Below, one piece after another: positions 46,683-54,812 of a stretch of 64,000 bases of DNA. Under the pieces are notes generated by a model. The model did no database searches, was not told where the DNA came from, and worked only from the letters and a program-made list of their open reading frames with translations. Numbering within the stretch: position 1 is the stretch's first letter; every line of letters starts with the position of its first letter. The DNA comes from Ferruginibacter lapsinanis (GTDB lineage Bacteria > Bacteroidota > Bacteroidia > Chitinophagales > Chitinophagaceae), in contig NZ_CP086063.1 in NCBI RefSeq assembly GCF_020783315.1, positions 1,724,501 to 1,788,500 of the forward strand, read 5' to 3'. The translations under genes and the position numbers were made by a program.

Positions 46683-46689
46683 ATCTTTG
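46682..46689 (+). promoter_or_regulatory. candidate -7 box (TATCTTTG) of the DUF3467 gene
   Basis: Exact TAnnTTTG match touching the end of the upstream terminator palindrome, 14 bases before the ATG at 46704. Confidence 0.55.
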
Positions 46690-46703
46690 TAAAAAATAAT
46701 TCA

Positions 46704-47018
46704 ATGAGTAATCAATTAGAACAGCCCAATCAATTAAATATCGAGATCAGTGAAGAGGTTTCTGAAGGAGAATATGCCAATCTTGCCATCATCACCCATA
46801 GTCATGCAGAGTTCGTAATAGACTTTGTGAATGTAATGCCCGGTACTCCGAAAAGTAAAGTTAAAAGCCGTATCATACTCACTCCATTTCATGCAAAAAG
46901 GTTTATGAAAGCTATGATCGAGAACGTTAAAAAGTTTGAAGCATCTAATGGTAACATACAAGATATGGATCAGGTAGAATTGCCATTTACTTTTGGAGGA
47001 CCACCAGCACAGGCGTAA
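46704..47018 (+). CDS. DUF3467 family protein
   Basis: The 104-residue protein belongs to the small, cytoplasmic DUF3467 family, whose function is unknown. The typical features are visible: GEYANLAIITHSHAEFVIDFV (split at residues 22-42), PGTPKSKVKSRIILTPFHAKRF, then a helix ending in a hydrophobic tail LPFTFGGPPAQA. The start at 46704 is set by the -7 box at 46682-46689. The gene is transcribed alone. A copy of the 27-bp repeat begins two bases after its stop codon. Confidence 0.85.
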   Translation: MSNQLEQPNQLNIEISEEVSEGEYANLAIITHSHAEFVIDFVNVMPGTPKSKVKSRIILTPFHAKRFMKAMIENVKKFEASNGNIQDMDQVELPFTFGGPPAQA

Positions 47019-47019
47019 G

Positions 47020-47046
47020 ATAGTTTTTAGTTTATGGTTTTTATTG
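47020..47046. repeat. 27-bp repeat copy right after the DUF3467 stop
   Basis: This is a reverse-complement copy of the motif at 26375-26401, with 21 of 27 positions identical by my alignment. It starts two bases after the DUF3467 stop codon. With the copy at 47504-47530 it brackets the four-helix-bundle gene as an inverted pair. Confidence 0.6.
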
Positions 47047-47079
47047 ACGTATTTTATCAATGCTATCTTCTATTGTAAG

Positions 47080-47505
47080 TTACTCTTTTGTCGTAGGTCT
47101 CTCTTTGGATTTTTGTCCTCTAAAATCAGACTTTCTTAGGTATACAATTAAAGTATTTATCATTTTGCCAATCTCCTCAATAAGCCTGAATAGCCGTTCT
47201 CCGGCTTCTTGTATAATATAGTTTCTGTCAAACGCTCTATAAACCTGAGAGTTGCATTCTAGTAATGACGCATTAGCATAAGTGAGAAAATTAATAAATT
47301 CTTTGTTGCCCATTCGTCCAAAACCTTCGGCTATATTATCCATCACTGACCCGGATGATTTATTGATTTGATCTATCAAAGCAAAATCGTTTGAGAATTT
47401 CCCTTTTGATGTCATTTCGAATATTTCACTACACAGTGATTTAGCCTTTTGCCAGACTTTCAAATCTTCGAATCGTCGCCATATATTTAATCTATCAATT
47501 ATCAA
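47080..47505 (-). CDS. four-helix-bundle protein (23S rRNA intervening-sequence/S23 type)
   Basis: The 141-residue protein is of the small four-helix-bundle family first named for proteins coded in 23S rRNA intervening sequences; DGR Avd proteins are relatives. The signature is FEDLKVWQKAKSL, then SSGSVMDNIAEGFGR and FINFLTYANASLLECNSQVYRA. Its function is unknown; family members bind nucleic acid in the DGR case only. There is no ATG: the best start is the TTG at 47505, 20 bp after the radC stop, so it may depend on radC transcription. The C-terminus (GQKSKERPTTKE) is basic. It is flanked on both sides by copies of the same 27-bp repeat, which is unusual. Confidence 0.8.
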   Translation of the reverse strand: MIIDRLNIWRRFEDLKVWQKAKSLCSEIFEMTSKGKFSNDFALIDQINKSSGSVMDNIAEGFGRMGNKEFINFLTYANASLLECNSQVYRAFDRNYIIQEAGERLFRLIEEIGKMINTLIVYLRKSDFRGQKSKERPTTKE

Positions 47506-47530
47506 CTAAGAACTATTCACTAAAACTAAA
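47504..47530. repeat. 27-bp repeat copy at the radC stop
   Basis: This copy of the AACTAAAAACTA-type motif (about 22 of 27 positions with one gap) includes the radC stop codon (TAG, 47526-47528 on the minus strand), as the copy at 26375-26401 includes the dprA stop. Confidence 0.6.
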
Positions 47531-48230
47531 TACACCCCTCATCCGCAAAGCTGTAATACCCATCTTCGCTAACAATAATGTGATCAATTACTTTAATGTC
47601 GAAGTATTTTGCGGCTTCTTTTATTTTATAAGTGATAGCTTCATCTGCCTGACTTGGTTTTAAATTTCCCGAAGGATGATTATGGCATAGCACAAGCGAA
47701 GTAGCATCAGCATCTAAAGCTTTTTTTAAGATAATTCTTGGGTCGGCAACAGTTCCGGTGATACCGCCGGAACTGATGATTTCAAAATGATTTATTTTAT
47801 TGGCCTGATTCAGGAACAACACTCCAAAAACTTCATAGCTGTAATCTTTTATCTTGGCTCTTAAAAATTCAGCGATATCGTTACTTTTTCTTACTACAAT
47901 TTTCTCTAAAGCATTGGCAGCTTGTCTTCTTCTGCCAAGTTCCAATGCAGCAGCAATGGTAATTGCCTTTGCCTGGCCTATGCCTTTTATGCTGGTAAAA
48001 TCTTTAAGAGAAAGTTTTCCCAACTCATTTAAGTTGTTACTCCCAAGTTGTAAGATATCTTTAGCCAGTTCTACTGCTGACTTCTCTTTAGTGCCATTAT
48101 TTATAAGGATGGCAAGTAATTCAGAATCGCTTAATGCCTCGCAACCTTTGATTGCTAATTTTTCTCTTGGCCTGTCATCTTCAGCCCAATTTTTTATAGA
48201 CGTGGATGCTTTGTTGAAATTTTCTATCAT
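47526..48230 (-). CDS. radC: RadC family JAB-domain protein
   Basis: The 234-residue protein has an N-terminal helix-hairpin-helix region (about residues 10-90, with LSLKDFTSIKGIGQAKAI) and a C-terminal JAB/MPN domain (about 110-234) with the metal-binding JAMM motif in LVLCHNHPSGNLKPSQADEAIT, shown by its key residues His-x-His and Asp. Its cellular job is unresolved in the field despite the 'DNA repair' name. Residues of the motif are intact, so a metalloprotease is plausible. The ATG at 48230 is used. The downstream four-helix-bundle gene starts 20 bp after its stop. Confidence 0.93.
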   Translation of the reverse strand: MIENFNKASTSIKNWAEDDRPREKLAIKGCEALSDSELLAILINNGTKEKSAVELAKDILQLGSNNLNELGKLSLKDFTSIKGIGQAKAITIAAALELGRRRQAANALEKIVVRKSNDIAEFLRAKIKDYSYEVFGVLFLNQANKINHFEIISSGGITGTVADPRIILKKALDADATSLVLCHNHPSGNLKPSQADEAITYKIKEAAKYFDIKVIDHIIVSEDGYYSFADEGCI

Positions 48231-48258
48231 ATAAAGTTTATCATCAGTTATTAAAGAT

Positions 48259-48266
48259 TAATTTTG
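48259..48266 (+). promoter_or_regulatory. candidate -7 box (TAATTTTG) of prsA
   Basis: Exact TAnnTTTG match with TTTA about 18 bases upstream, 34 bp before the prsA ATG. Confidence 0.5.
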
Positions 48267-48300
48267 CAAAAGTTTTTAACATCACCATCAACCAATAATC

Positions 48301-49254
48301 ATGGACTACAACGCTAAAATCTTCTCTGGCACTGGCTCACAGTATCTTGCCGAAGCAATTGCCAAAAAATTCGGAGAACCTCTGGGTAAAGTAAATATTC
48401 AAAGATTCAGCGATGGGGAAATAGGCGTTGAGTTTCAGGAAAGTATCCGTGGACAATTTGTTTTTTTAATACAAAGTACTTTTGCTCCTACAGATAACTT
48501 AATGGAACTATTACTCATGATTGATGCTGCTAAAAGAGCGTCAGCCTATAAAGTAATTGCCGTAATGCCCTACTATGGTTATGCAAGACAAGATAGAAAA
48601 GACAGGCCAAGGGTTGCAATCGGATCAAAATTAGTTGCCAACATGCTTACAGCTGCCGGCGCCGACAGAGTGGTTACCATGGATTTGCATGCACCACAAA
48701 TTCAAGGATATTTTGATATTCCGGTTGATCACCTGGATGCATCTGCTATTTTTATTCCATATATTGAGAGTCTGAACCTTGAAAATTTAACTTTTGCGGC
48801 TCCGGATGTAGGAAGTGCTAACCGTATAAGAGAAATTGCTACTTATTTTGAATGCGAAATGGTAATATGTGATAAACATAGAAAAAGAGCGAACGAAATA
48901 GCCAGTATGGTGGTAATTGGGGATGTAACGGACAGGGATATAGTATTGATAGATGATATTTGTGATACAGGCGGAACATTAGCTAAAAGTGCCGGTTTGT
49001 TGATGGAGAAAGGAGCCAGAAGCGTTAGAGCGTTTTGTACACACCCTGTTTTGAGCGGAAAAGCTTATGAAAATATAGATAGTAGTGTATTGGAAGAGTT
49101 GGTGGTTTGCGATACCATCCCGGTAAAACACCTAAGTAATAAAATAAAGGTTGTTTCAACCGCAGAATTATTTGCTATCGCAATACGTAATGCATTGGAA
49201 AACAAGAGTATAAATAGTCTTTTTCTGCGTAGCAGGATCGCTAATAAGAAATAA
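48301..49254 (+). CDS. prs: ribose-phosphate pyrophosphokinase (PRPP synthetase)
   Basis: This enzyme makes PRPP from ribose-5-phosphate and ATP for nucleotide, histidine and tryptophan synthesis. The 317-residue protein has the standard length. It shows the RFSDGEIGVEF segment, the PYYGYARQDRKDRPR ATP-flexible region, the DLHAPQIQGYFDIPVDHL block and the PRPP-binding site DRDIVLIDDICDTGGTL. It is divergent from radC, whose promoter region it shares over 70 bp. It is followed by rplY, with a -7 box of its own at 49355-49362, so the two need not be co-transcribed. Confidence 0.96.
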   Translation: MDYNAKIFSGTGSQYLAEAIAKKFGEPLGKVNIQRFSDGEIGVEFQESIRGQFVFLIQSTFAPTDNLMELLLMIDAAKRASAYKVIAVMPYYGYARQDRKDRPRVAIGSKLVANMLTAAGADRVVTMDLHAPQIQGYFDIPVDHLDASAIFIPYIESLNLENLTFAAPDVGSANRIREIATYFECEMVICDKHRKRANEIASMVVIGDVTDRDIVLIDDICDTGGTLAKSAGLLMEKGARSVRAFCTHPVLSGKAYENIDSSVLEELVVCDTIPVKHLSNKIKVVSTAELFAIAIRNALENKSINSLFLRSRIANKK

Positions 49255-49354
49255 ACAATAAGTTACTGGCAATTGACAAAATACAAGAGGCAAAGAATTT
49301 TGTATTGATGAAATTAATTTGCAAATTGTCTATTGCGAATTGCCCGTTTTTTCT

Positions 49355-49362
49355 TACCTTCG
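49355..49362 (+). promoter_or_regulatory. candidate -7 box (TACCTTCG) of rplY
   Basis: One mismatch from TAnnTTTG, with ATTG about 19 bases upstream (49332-49335). It lies 21 bp before the ATG at 49384. Confidence 0.45.
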
Positions 49363-49383
49363 CCGCTCATAAAAAATTTAATA

Positions 49384-50010
49384 ATGAAATCAATTACAAT
49401 CGAAGGACAAATCAGGACCGAATTTGGCAAATCAGCCACCCGCCAACTTCGCCTTGAGGAAAAAGTGCCAGCTGTAATTTACGGAGGTGCTACCGAAATC
49501 AATTTTGCTGCTCCTGCAACAGCTTTTAAACATTTAGTATATACCCCTGATTTTATGGTGGTAGAATTAAAAGTTGATGGCAAATCATACAAATGTGTAT
49601 TAAAAGACTTACAATTTGATAAAGTAAGTGACAGATTAATACATGTAGATTTTCTGGAACTGGTAGAAGATAAAAAAGTGACTGTAACGTTACCGCTTAA
49701 ATTTACAGGTGTACCTGCCGGAGTTAAATCTGGTGGTAAACTGGTAACGAAAATCAAAAGCGTAAAAGTGAAATTATTACCTAAATATTTACGTGAAAAT
49801 ATCGAATTGGATATTTCTTCTCTTGAATTAAATGGTAATATCAGAGTATCAGATGTTATTGCTGAAAACATGGAAATAATGAACTCTCCACGTATTCCTA
49901 TTGCATCAGTTACAATGACTCGTCAGTTGAAACAAGAAGAGGCTGCTGCTCCTAAAGCTGCTGCACCTAAAGCCGCTGCTGCTGCGCCAGCTGCTGCTGC
50001 AAAAAAATAA
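49384..50010 (+). CDS. rplY: 50S ribosomal protein L25/general stress protein Ctc
   Basis: L25/Ctc binds 5S rRNA in the large ribosomal subunit. The 208-residue form carries the L25 domain (about 1-90, with RTEFGKSATRQLRLEEKVPAVIYGG) plus the Ctc-type beta domain (about 95-185), as in most Bacteroidota. The tail is Ala/Pro/Lys-rich (APKAAAPKAAAAAPAAAAKK), a low-complexity extension seen by eye. The ATG at 49384 fits the family N-terminus MKSITIEGQIRTEFGK; earlier in-frame codons lie on the promoter side. It is followed by a terminator at 50032-50061. Confidence 0.95.
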   Translation: MKSITIEGQIRTEFGKSATRQLRLEEKVPAVIYGGATEINFAAPATAFKHLVYTPDFMVVELKVDGKSYKCVLKDLQFDKVSDRLIHVDFLELVEDKKVTVTLPLKFTGVPAGVKSGGKLVTKIKSVKVKLLPKYLRENIELDISSLELNGNIRVSDVIAENMEIMNSPRIPIASVTMTRQLKQEEAAAPKAAAPKAAAAAPAAAAKK

Positions 50011-50031
50011 ATTGAAAATATGTTTATATAG

Positions 50032-50061
50032 AAAATGCTCCGATCAAACGGGGCATTTTTT
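50032..50061 (+). terminator. Rho-independent terminator after rplY
   Basis: The 11-bp stem AAAATGCTCCG/CGGGGCATTTT (50032-50042 with 50049-50059, one T-G wobble) has a 6-base loop and a short T tail. Confidence 0.85.
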
Positions 50062-50092
50062 GTAACGATAAGAAACAACTATAAACTTTACA

Positions 50093-50100
50093 TACCTTTG
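50093..50100 (+). promoter_or_regulatory. candidate -7 box (TACCTTTG) of yidC
   Basis: Exact TAnnTTTG match 18 bp before the yidC ATG; no convincing -33 element. Confidence 0.5.
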
Positions 50101-50118
50101 CAACTTTAAATTTATATT

Positions 50119-51951
50119 ATGGGAATGGATAGAAATACGGTTATCGGATTTGTGTTGATAGGGTTATTAATGATGGGAATGTTTTACTTCAACAGCAGAG
50201 GTAGTAAGGCATTAGAGGCAGAGCAAAAAAGAATTGCTGATTCAATAGAAAGAGCTAAACCAAAGGTTGATACAATATTGGCCAGACTTGACTCATTGAA
50301 ATTAGATTCTGCTAAAAGAATCGAATCGGCAGCAGAATTTAAACAAGCATTAAATACTCCGGAACAATTAACTATTGTAGAAAATGAAGTGTTAAAAATT
50401 TCATTTACTAATAGGGGAGGACAACCGAAATCAGTTGAATTAAAAAAGTTTAAAACCTTTGATGCGAAACCATTGATATTACAAAGTGGAGATTTTAATA
50501 AAATATCTTACAAAATAAATTCCGGGGTAAATAAAACCGCAGAAACAGCAGATTTGAATTTTACAGCTGCTGCTAAAGTTGATAATGCAGACAAAAGTCA
50601 GACGATAAGTTTTAGTATCAAAGATTCTTTAGGTAAAGAAGTCATCCATCAATATACGATACATCCGGATAGTTACCTGGTAGATTTTGCTATCATTATG
50701 AATGGTGCCGATAAACTGGTTAATCAAAATACTATTAACCTGCTTTGGCAAACTCAAACTCCGCAGGTTGAAAAGGATATTAAATACGAAAAACAGCAAA
50801 CACATATTTGTTATGTAGATGATAGTAAGTATGATTTTTCAATGCTAGGTAATGGAGATGAGAAAAAATTTGATAAAGCAGTAGATTGGTTAGCTGTTAA
50901 ACAACAATTTTTTATTACAACATTGGCAGCTAAAAATAAATTTCAATCTGCACAGATCAAATGGACAATACCAGCCGATACAGCTAAGCATATTTTAACA
51001 GAGGCAGTGGCGTATTGCAGAATTGATATGGCTGGAAAATCCCAGGTTCCATTACAATTGTACTACGGTCCCAGCGATTACAATGTTTTGAAAACTTACA
51101 ATAATCAAATGGAAAATATTGTACCATATGGTAGCGGTGTTTTTGCATTTGTAAAATATATTAACCGTCACTTACTGTTACCGGTATTCGATTTCTTGAG
51201 ACAAAATGTTGCAAGTTTAGGAATAGTGATTTTATTATTGACGTTGTTCATTCGTTTACTTACTTCTCCAATATTATACAAGAGTTATGTTAGTGGAGCC
51301 AAGATGAAAGCATTGAAACCTGAGATTGATAAACTAAAAGCAAAATTCGGAGAGGATAAACAAGGGTTTGGCATGGAGCAAATGAAATTATGGAAAAGTG
51401 CTGGAGTTAGTCCATTGGGTGGATGTTTGCCTGCATTATTACAGATACCAATATTCATGTCACTCTATTATTTCTTCCAGTCTAATATTTCATTAAGAGG
51501 ACAGAATTTTCTTTGGGCAAAAGATTTAGCTGCTCATGATTCAATCTATAATTTACCATTTAGTATTCCTTTTTATGGCGATCATGTAAGTCTTTTTACA
51601 TTAACAGCGGTAGTTACAAGTTTGCTTATCTCAATATATAGCATGAGCAGTATGCAGGATGATTCGAATCCCGTAATGAAATATATGCCATATATTTTCC
51701 CGGTATTGTTATTAGGTGTGTTCAATAATTTACCTGCAGCACTTACCTGGTACTATACTGTTTCTAATACAATCACCTTGATATTACAGATAGTAATTCA
51801 GAAGTATATCATTGACCACGATAAAATATTAGCACAGATAGAAGAGAATCGGAAAAAGCCTGTTAAACAAAGCAAACTGCAGGAAAAAATTCAGGCAATG
51901 CAGGAAGCAAACCAAAAAGTACAGGATTTGAAAAAGCGAAATCAAAATTAA
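50119..51951 (+). CDS. yidC: membrane protein insertase YidC
   Basis: YidC inserts proteins into the inner membrane, alone or with SecYEG. The 610-residue protein shows an N-terminal membrane anchor (VIGFVLIGLLMMGMFYF, about residues 8-24), a large periplasmic beta domain (about 80-340) and the conserved C-terminal five-helix core from about residue 365 (LLLPVFDFLRQNVASLGIVI, LTLFIRLLTSPILYKS, GVSPLGGCLPALLQIPIFMSLYYF). The C-terminal tail is charged and coiled-coil-like (KLQEKIQAMQEANQKVQDL), a normal Bacteroidota extension. It lies between two terminators and is transcribed alone. No frameshift is present. Confidence 0.96.
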   Translation: MGMDRNTVIGFVLIGLLMMGMFYFNSRGSKALEAEQKRIADSIERAKPKVDTILARLDSLKLDSAKRIESAAEFKQALNTPEQLTIVENEVLKISFTNRGGQPKSVELKKFKTFDAKPLILQSGDFNKISYKINSGVNKTAETADLNFTAAAKVDNADKSQTISFSIKDSLGKEVIHQYTIHPDSYLVDFAIIMNGADKLVNQNTINLLWQTQTPQVEKDIKYEKQQTHICYVDDSKYDFSMLGNGDEKKFDKAVDWLAVKQQFFITTLAAKNKFQSAQIKWTIPADTAKHILTEAVAYCRIDMAGKSQVPLQLYYGPSDYNVLKTYNNQMENIVPYGSGVFAFVKYINRHLLLPVFDFLRQNVASLGIVILLLTLFIRLLTSPILYKSYVSGAKMKALKPEIDKLKAKFGEDKQGFGMEQMKLWKSAGVSPLGGCLPALLQIPIFMSLYYFFQSNISLRGQNFLWAKDLAAHDSIYNLPFSIPFYGDHVSLFTLTAVVTSLLISIYSMSSMQDDSNPVMKYMPYIFPVLLLGVFNNLPAALTWYYTVSNTITLILQIVIQKYIIDHDKILAQIEENRKKPVKQSKLQEKIQAMQEANQKVQDLKKRNQN

Positions 51952-51980
51952 ATTACTGTAAAGTATAGTTAAATTAAATT

Positions 51981-52015
51981 GACCTGCAACCTTTTTGATC
52001 CGTTGCAGGTCTTTT
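51981..52015 (+). terminator. Rho-independent terminator after yidC
   Basis: The 10-bp stem GACCTGCAAC/GTTGCAGGTC (51981-51990 with 52002-52011) is followed by TTTT. Confidence 0.8.
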
Positions 52016-52077
52016 AATTATGTGGCAGCGTGTGTTTGGCATGAGATTTTATTATCTTTAACTAAAGAAATCTGAAA

Positions 52078-52749
52078 ATGAAAACGATAAAGATGTTTGG
52101 ACTGGCAATAATGCTTTTAAGTGGTGTTTCTGCCTTTGCTCAGAAAGTATTATCAGAAGGTACAATAACGTATAACATAGTTATACAAACGAACAATAAA
52201 GAGCCACAGATGGCAGATGCATTAGATGGAGCCACTTCAATTGTTTATTTAAAGGGAGGCTTAAGCCGTACTTCTATGACAAGTGCTTTAGGGGTAGAGT
52301 CAACCATTCACAATACACAAACAGGCAACCAGACTATAGCAGTCATTCTAAAAGAATATAGTGGTCAGAAATTAATGATCACTCTTACCAAAGCCGATTG
52401 GGATCTAAAGAATAAAAAATATGAAGGAGCTGTTTTTGAAACAACAGGCGAAACAGCTACTATAGCTGGATATAATTGTTTAAAGGCTATTGCAAAATTG
52501 AAAGATGGAACCAGCTTTACGGTATATTATACAACTGATATTAATTTGATCAACAAAGAGTATGATCAAACTTTCAAAAACTTACCTGGTTTGGCAATGC
52601 AATATGAATACGAATCAGGGAAGTTAAAGTTTAAATATACTGTTGCAAAAATTGATTTTAATCCTTTATCAACTTCGATATTTGAATTCCCAAAATCTGG
52701 GTATAGAGTAATGACATACCAGGAAAATCAACTAGGGAATAAAAATTAA
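52078..52749 (+). CDS. secreted protein of unknown function, DUF4412/GLPGLI-like style
   Basis: The 223-residue protein has a signal peptide (MKTIKMFGLAIMLLSGVSAF, cleaved after FAQ) and a mature part rich in beta strands, with VFETTGETATIAGYNCLKA and FTVYYTTDINLI segments that resemble DUF4412/GLPGLI-type periplasmic proteins. I do not recognise it firmly and no enzymatic motif is visible. TATCTTTA at 52053-52060 is a one-mismatch -7 box. It converges on the next minus-strand gene with a shared bidirectional terminator between them. Confidence 0.7.
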   Translation: MKTIKMFGLAIMLLSGVSAFAQKVLSEGTITYNIVIQTNNKEPQMADALDGATSIVYLKGGLSRTSMTSALGVESTIHNTQTGNQTIAVILKEYSGQKLMITLTKADWDLKNKKYEGAVFETTGETATIAGYNCLKAIAKLKDGTSFTVYYTTDINLINKEYDQTFKNLPGLAMQYEYESGKLKFKYTVAKIDFNPLSTSIFEFPKSGYRVMTYQENQLGNKN

Positions 52750-52762
52750 ATGATAAGTAGTG

Positions 52763-52806
52763 ATATAAAAAAAATCCCGATCATTTGATCGGGATTTTTT
52801 TTATAT
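52763..52806. terminator. bidirectional Rho-independent terminator
   Basis: A 21-bp stem (52763-52783 with 52786-52806; core TCCCGATCA/TGATCGGGA) with T-runs on both strands serves the two convergent genes ending at 52749 and 52819. Confidence 0.9.
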
Positions 52807-52818
52807 ATCGTAATGTTT

Positions 52819-53178
52819 TTATTTTCTGGATTTGATAACAAGCTTAACACCGCTATAACCTTGACGCATTTCAGGCATCACAAACTTATTTTTATAAGGA
52901 ATGATGTAAGTAGTATTTCCTTTTTGATAAGTAACAATAGAATTAGTAGTAATAAAATTACCGGATCTTTGAACGGAAGTCAGCAATGAACCTTTGTAAG
53001 AAAGCCCCGTTCTCAAGTTAAAAGAAATTGCATTTCTTAAAGATACAGAAGGGCTTGTATTAACGTTCAATGTAGCTCTGTTCTTATTACGTTTGCCAAA
53101 CCCTCTATCGGCAAATACGGCATTCACCGTACTGAAGAGTACAGTCAATATAAGCAGCCTTTTAGCGAATTTGTTCAT
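52819..53178 (-). CDS. small secreted protein of unknown function
   Basis: I do not recognise this 119-residue protein. It has a signal peptide (MNKFAKRLLILTVLFSTVNA, cleaved near VFADRG) and a mature part that is basic and strand-rich (LRNAISFNLRTGLSYKGSLL, GNTTYIIPYKNKFVMPEM). I chose the ATG at 53178 because a -7 box occupies 53197-53204; an earlier in-frame start would lie at that box. Its role is unknown. Confidence 0.7.
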   Translation of the reverse strand: MNKFAKRLLILTVLFSTVNAVFADRGFGKRNKNRATLNVNTSPSVSLRNAISFNLRTGLSYKGSLLTSVQRSGNFITTNSIVTYQKGNTTYIIPYKNKFVMPEMRQGYSGVKLVIKSRK

Positions 53179-53196
53179 TGTAAAGAGTTTACGGTA

Positions 53197-53204
53197 CAAA
53201 TATA
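53197..53204 (-). promoter_or_regulatory. candidate -7 box (TATATTTG) of the small secreted protein
   Basis: Exact TAnnTTTG match on the minus strand, 18 bp from the chosen ATG. Confidence 0.5.
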
Positions 53205-53335
53205 ACAGAATTTTTATAAAAAAAACAAAACATGGGCATCTATTTTTTACATTTCTTTAACTGTTTTATATGTTAAAAATATAATTTCTTGATTTTTAAT
53301 ATAAAATGATGTATTTTACAGTAACCTATTAGCGA

Positions 53336-54757
53336 ATGAGTAAATATCCAAATCGTCAAAACCAGGATGAACTGCAAGAGTTATTGCAGCAATACGATAA
53401 CCTCAAATCCGGCCGAAGTCACTCCTTTATAGATGAGGATGCTTTCGAATTAATTATTGATTATTTTGATGAAAAAGATGAGTTGGCCAATGCGCTGGAA
53501 GCAGCTGAATATGCTGCAGAGCAATACCCTTATTCATCTGCATTATTGCTTAAAAAGGCAGATCTTTTGATTGCCGACAAACGCTATAAAGAGGCGTTGG
53601 ATGTGCTGGAACAGTCAGAAATCCTCGATAGCAGCGATATAAACCTATATATTTTAAAAACAGACGCCTATCTGGCATTAGATCAGCAGGAAAAGGCAGC
53701 AATGGTGCTGGAAATGGCCATTGATTATTTTGACGGAGAAGAAAAACTGGAATTATTATTTGAATTGGCAGATGTTTACGATGATTATGAGAATTTTGAC
53801 AAAGTTTTTGATTGTTTGGTGATGATCCTTGACATTGATCCCAATAATGAGGAGGCTCTCTATAAAATTTGTTTCTGGACAGATTTTACCGGAAGAAATG
53901 AGGAGGGGATACGTCTACATCAAAGAATCATCGAGGAGTATCCTTTTAGTGAACTGGCCTGGTTTAATCTTGCTGCAGCCTACCAGGGTATTAAATTATA
54001 CGAAAAGGCAATTGATGCCTATCAATACGCTGTGGCTATCGATGAAAAGTTTGATTATGCTTATCGTAATATGGGGGATGCCTATCTAAGGCTAAGAAAA
54101 TATAAAGAGGCAATTGAGGTATTGCAGAAAGTATTAGAACTTGCCCGTCCGGAGGATGTTATTTATGAGGCTATAGCCCATTGTTATGATAAGTTAAAGA
54201 ACTACGCACAAGCAAGATTTCATTACAGAAAAGCCACTCACCTTAATCAGGATGATAGTCAATTGTACTACAAAATAGCCTGTACTTATATGAATGAAGG
54301 AGTATGGGACAGTGCTATCAAGAATTTACAAACGGCGATGCGTATTCATCGTCTGCAGCCAGAGTATAATTTGGCCATAGGGCAATGCTATATGCAAATT
54401 GGTAAAATAGAAGATGCGATACAATATTTCGGAAATGTTGTTCGTACAAGACCTAAAAACAGTAATGGCTGGATAGAATTATTAAAGTGTTTGTATAGTG
54501 TAAATTGTTATGAAGAAGGGTTAGAGTATACTGATCATGCATTGGAGTTGACCACAGGGAAAACGATATTTCTGTTTTATAAAAGTGCTTTCTTATTTGC
54601 TTTACGTAAAACCAAGGAAGCTGTTCTGCAATTAGAGCTGGGAATGGAGCTAAGTCCTAAATTGATAAAAAAAATGCTGGAGCTAAACCCTGCACTATTG
54701 CAAAATCAAGCTGTAGTGGATATTTTAGCAAGATATAAAAGGAATAAAAAATCTTAA
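53336..54757 (+). CDS. tetratricopeptide-repeat protein
   Basis: The 473-residue protein is made of tandem TPR helices over most of its length (for example EALDVLEQSEILDSSDIN, LAAAYQGIKLYEKAIDAYQY, NMGDAYLRLRKYKEAIEVLQ and NLQTAMRIHRLQPEYNLA). It has no signal peptide or membrane segment, so it is a cytoplasmic scaffold; partners are unknown. It begins 157 bp from the divergent secreted-protein gene. It converges on the TonB-like barrel gene that ends at 54806. Confidence 0.9.
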   Translation: MSKYPNRQNQDELQELLQQYDNLKSGRSHSFIDEDAFELIIDYFDEKDELANALEAAEYAAEQYPYSSALLLKKADLLIADKRYKEALDVLEQSEILDSSDINLYILKTDAYLALDQQEKAAMVLEMAIDYFDGEEKLELLFELADVYDDYENFDKVFDCLVMILDIDPNNEEALYKICFWTDFTGRNEEGIRLHQRIIEEYPFSELAWFNLAAAYQGIKLYEKAIDAYQYAVAIDEKFDYAYRNMGDAYLRLRKYKEAIEVLQKVLELARPEDVIYEAIAHCYDKLKNYAQARFHYRKATHLNQDDSQLYYKIACTYMNEGVWDSAIKNLQTAMRIHRLQPEYNLAIGQCYMQIGKIEDAIQYFGNVVRTRPKNSNGWIELLKCLYSVNCYEEGLEYTDHALELTTGKTIFLFYKSAFLFALRKTKEAVLQLELGMELSPKLIKKMLELNPALLQNQAVVDILARYKRNKKS

Positions 54758-54767
54758 TACTTTTACA

Positions 54768-54812
54768 GATATAAAAAAATCCACCTGGTAATCAGGTGGA
54801 TTTTTTTATATC
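54768..54812. terminator. bidirectional Rho-independent terminator overlapping the end of the minus-strand barrel gene
   Basis: A 20-bp stem (54768-54787 with 54793-54812; core ATCCACCTG/CAGGTGGAT) has A and T runs on both flanks. Its right arm includes the stop codon and last codons of the gene that ends at 54806. Confidence 0.85.

Noticed and set aside
47080-48230. RadC and the four-helix protein as part of a diversity-generating retroelement or a mobile radC island
   Set aside because: No reverse transcriptase, variable repeat or other mobile-element gene is present nearby. Only the flanking repeats hint at mobility.
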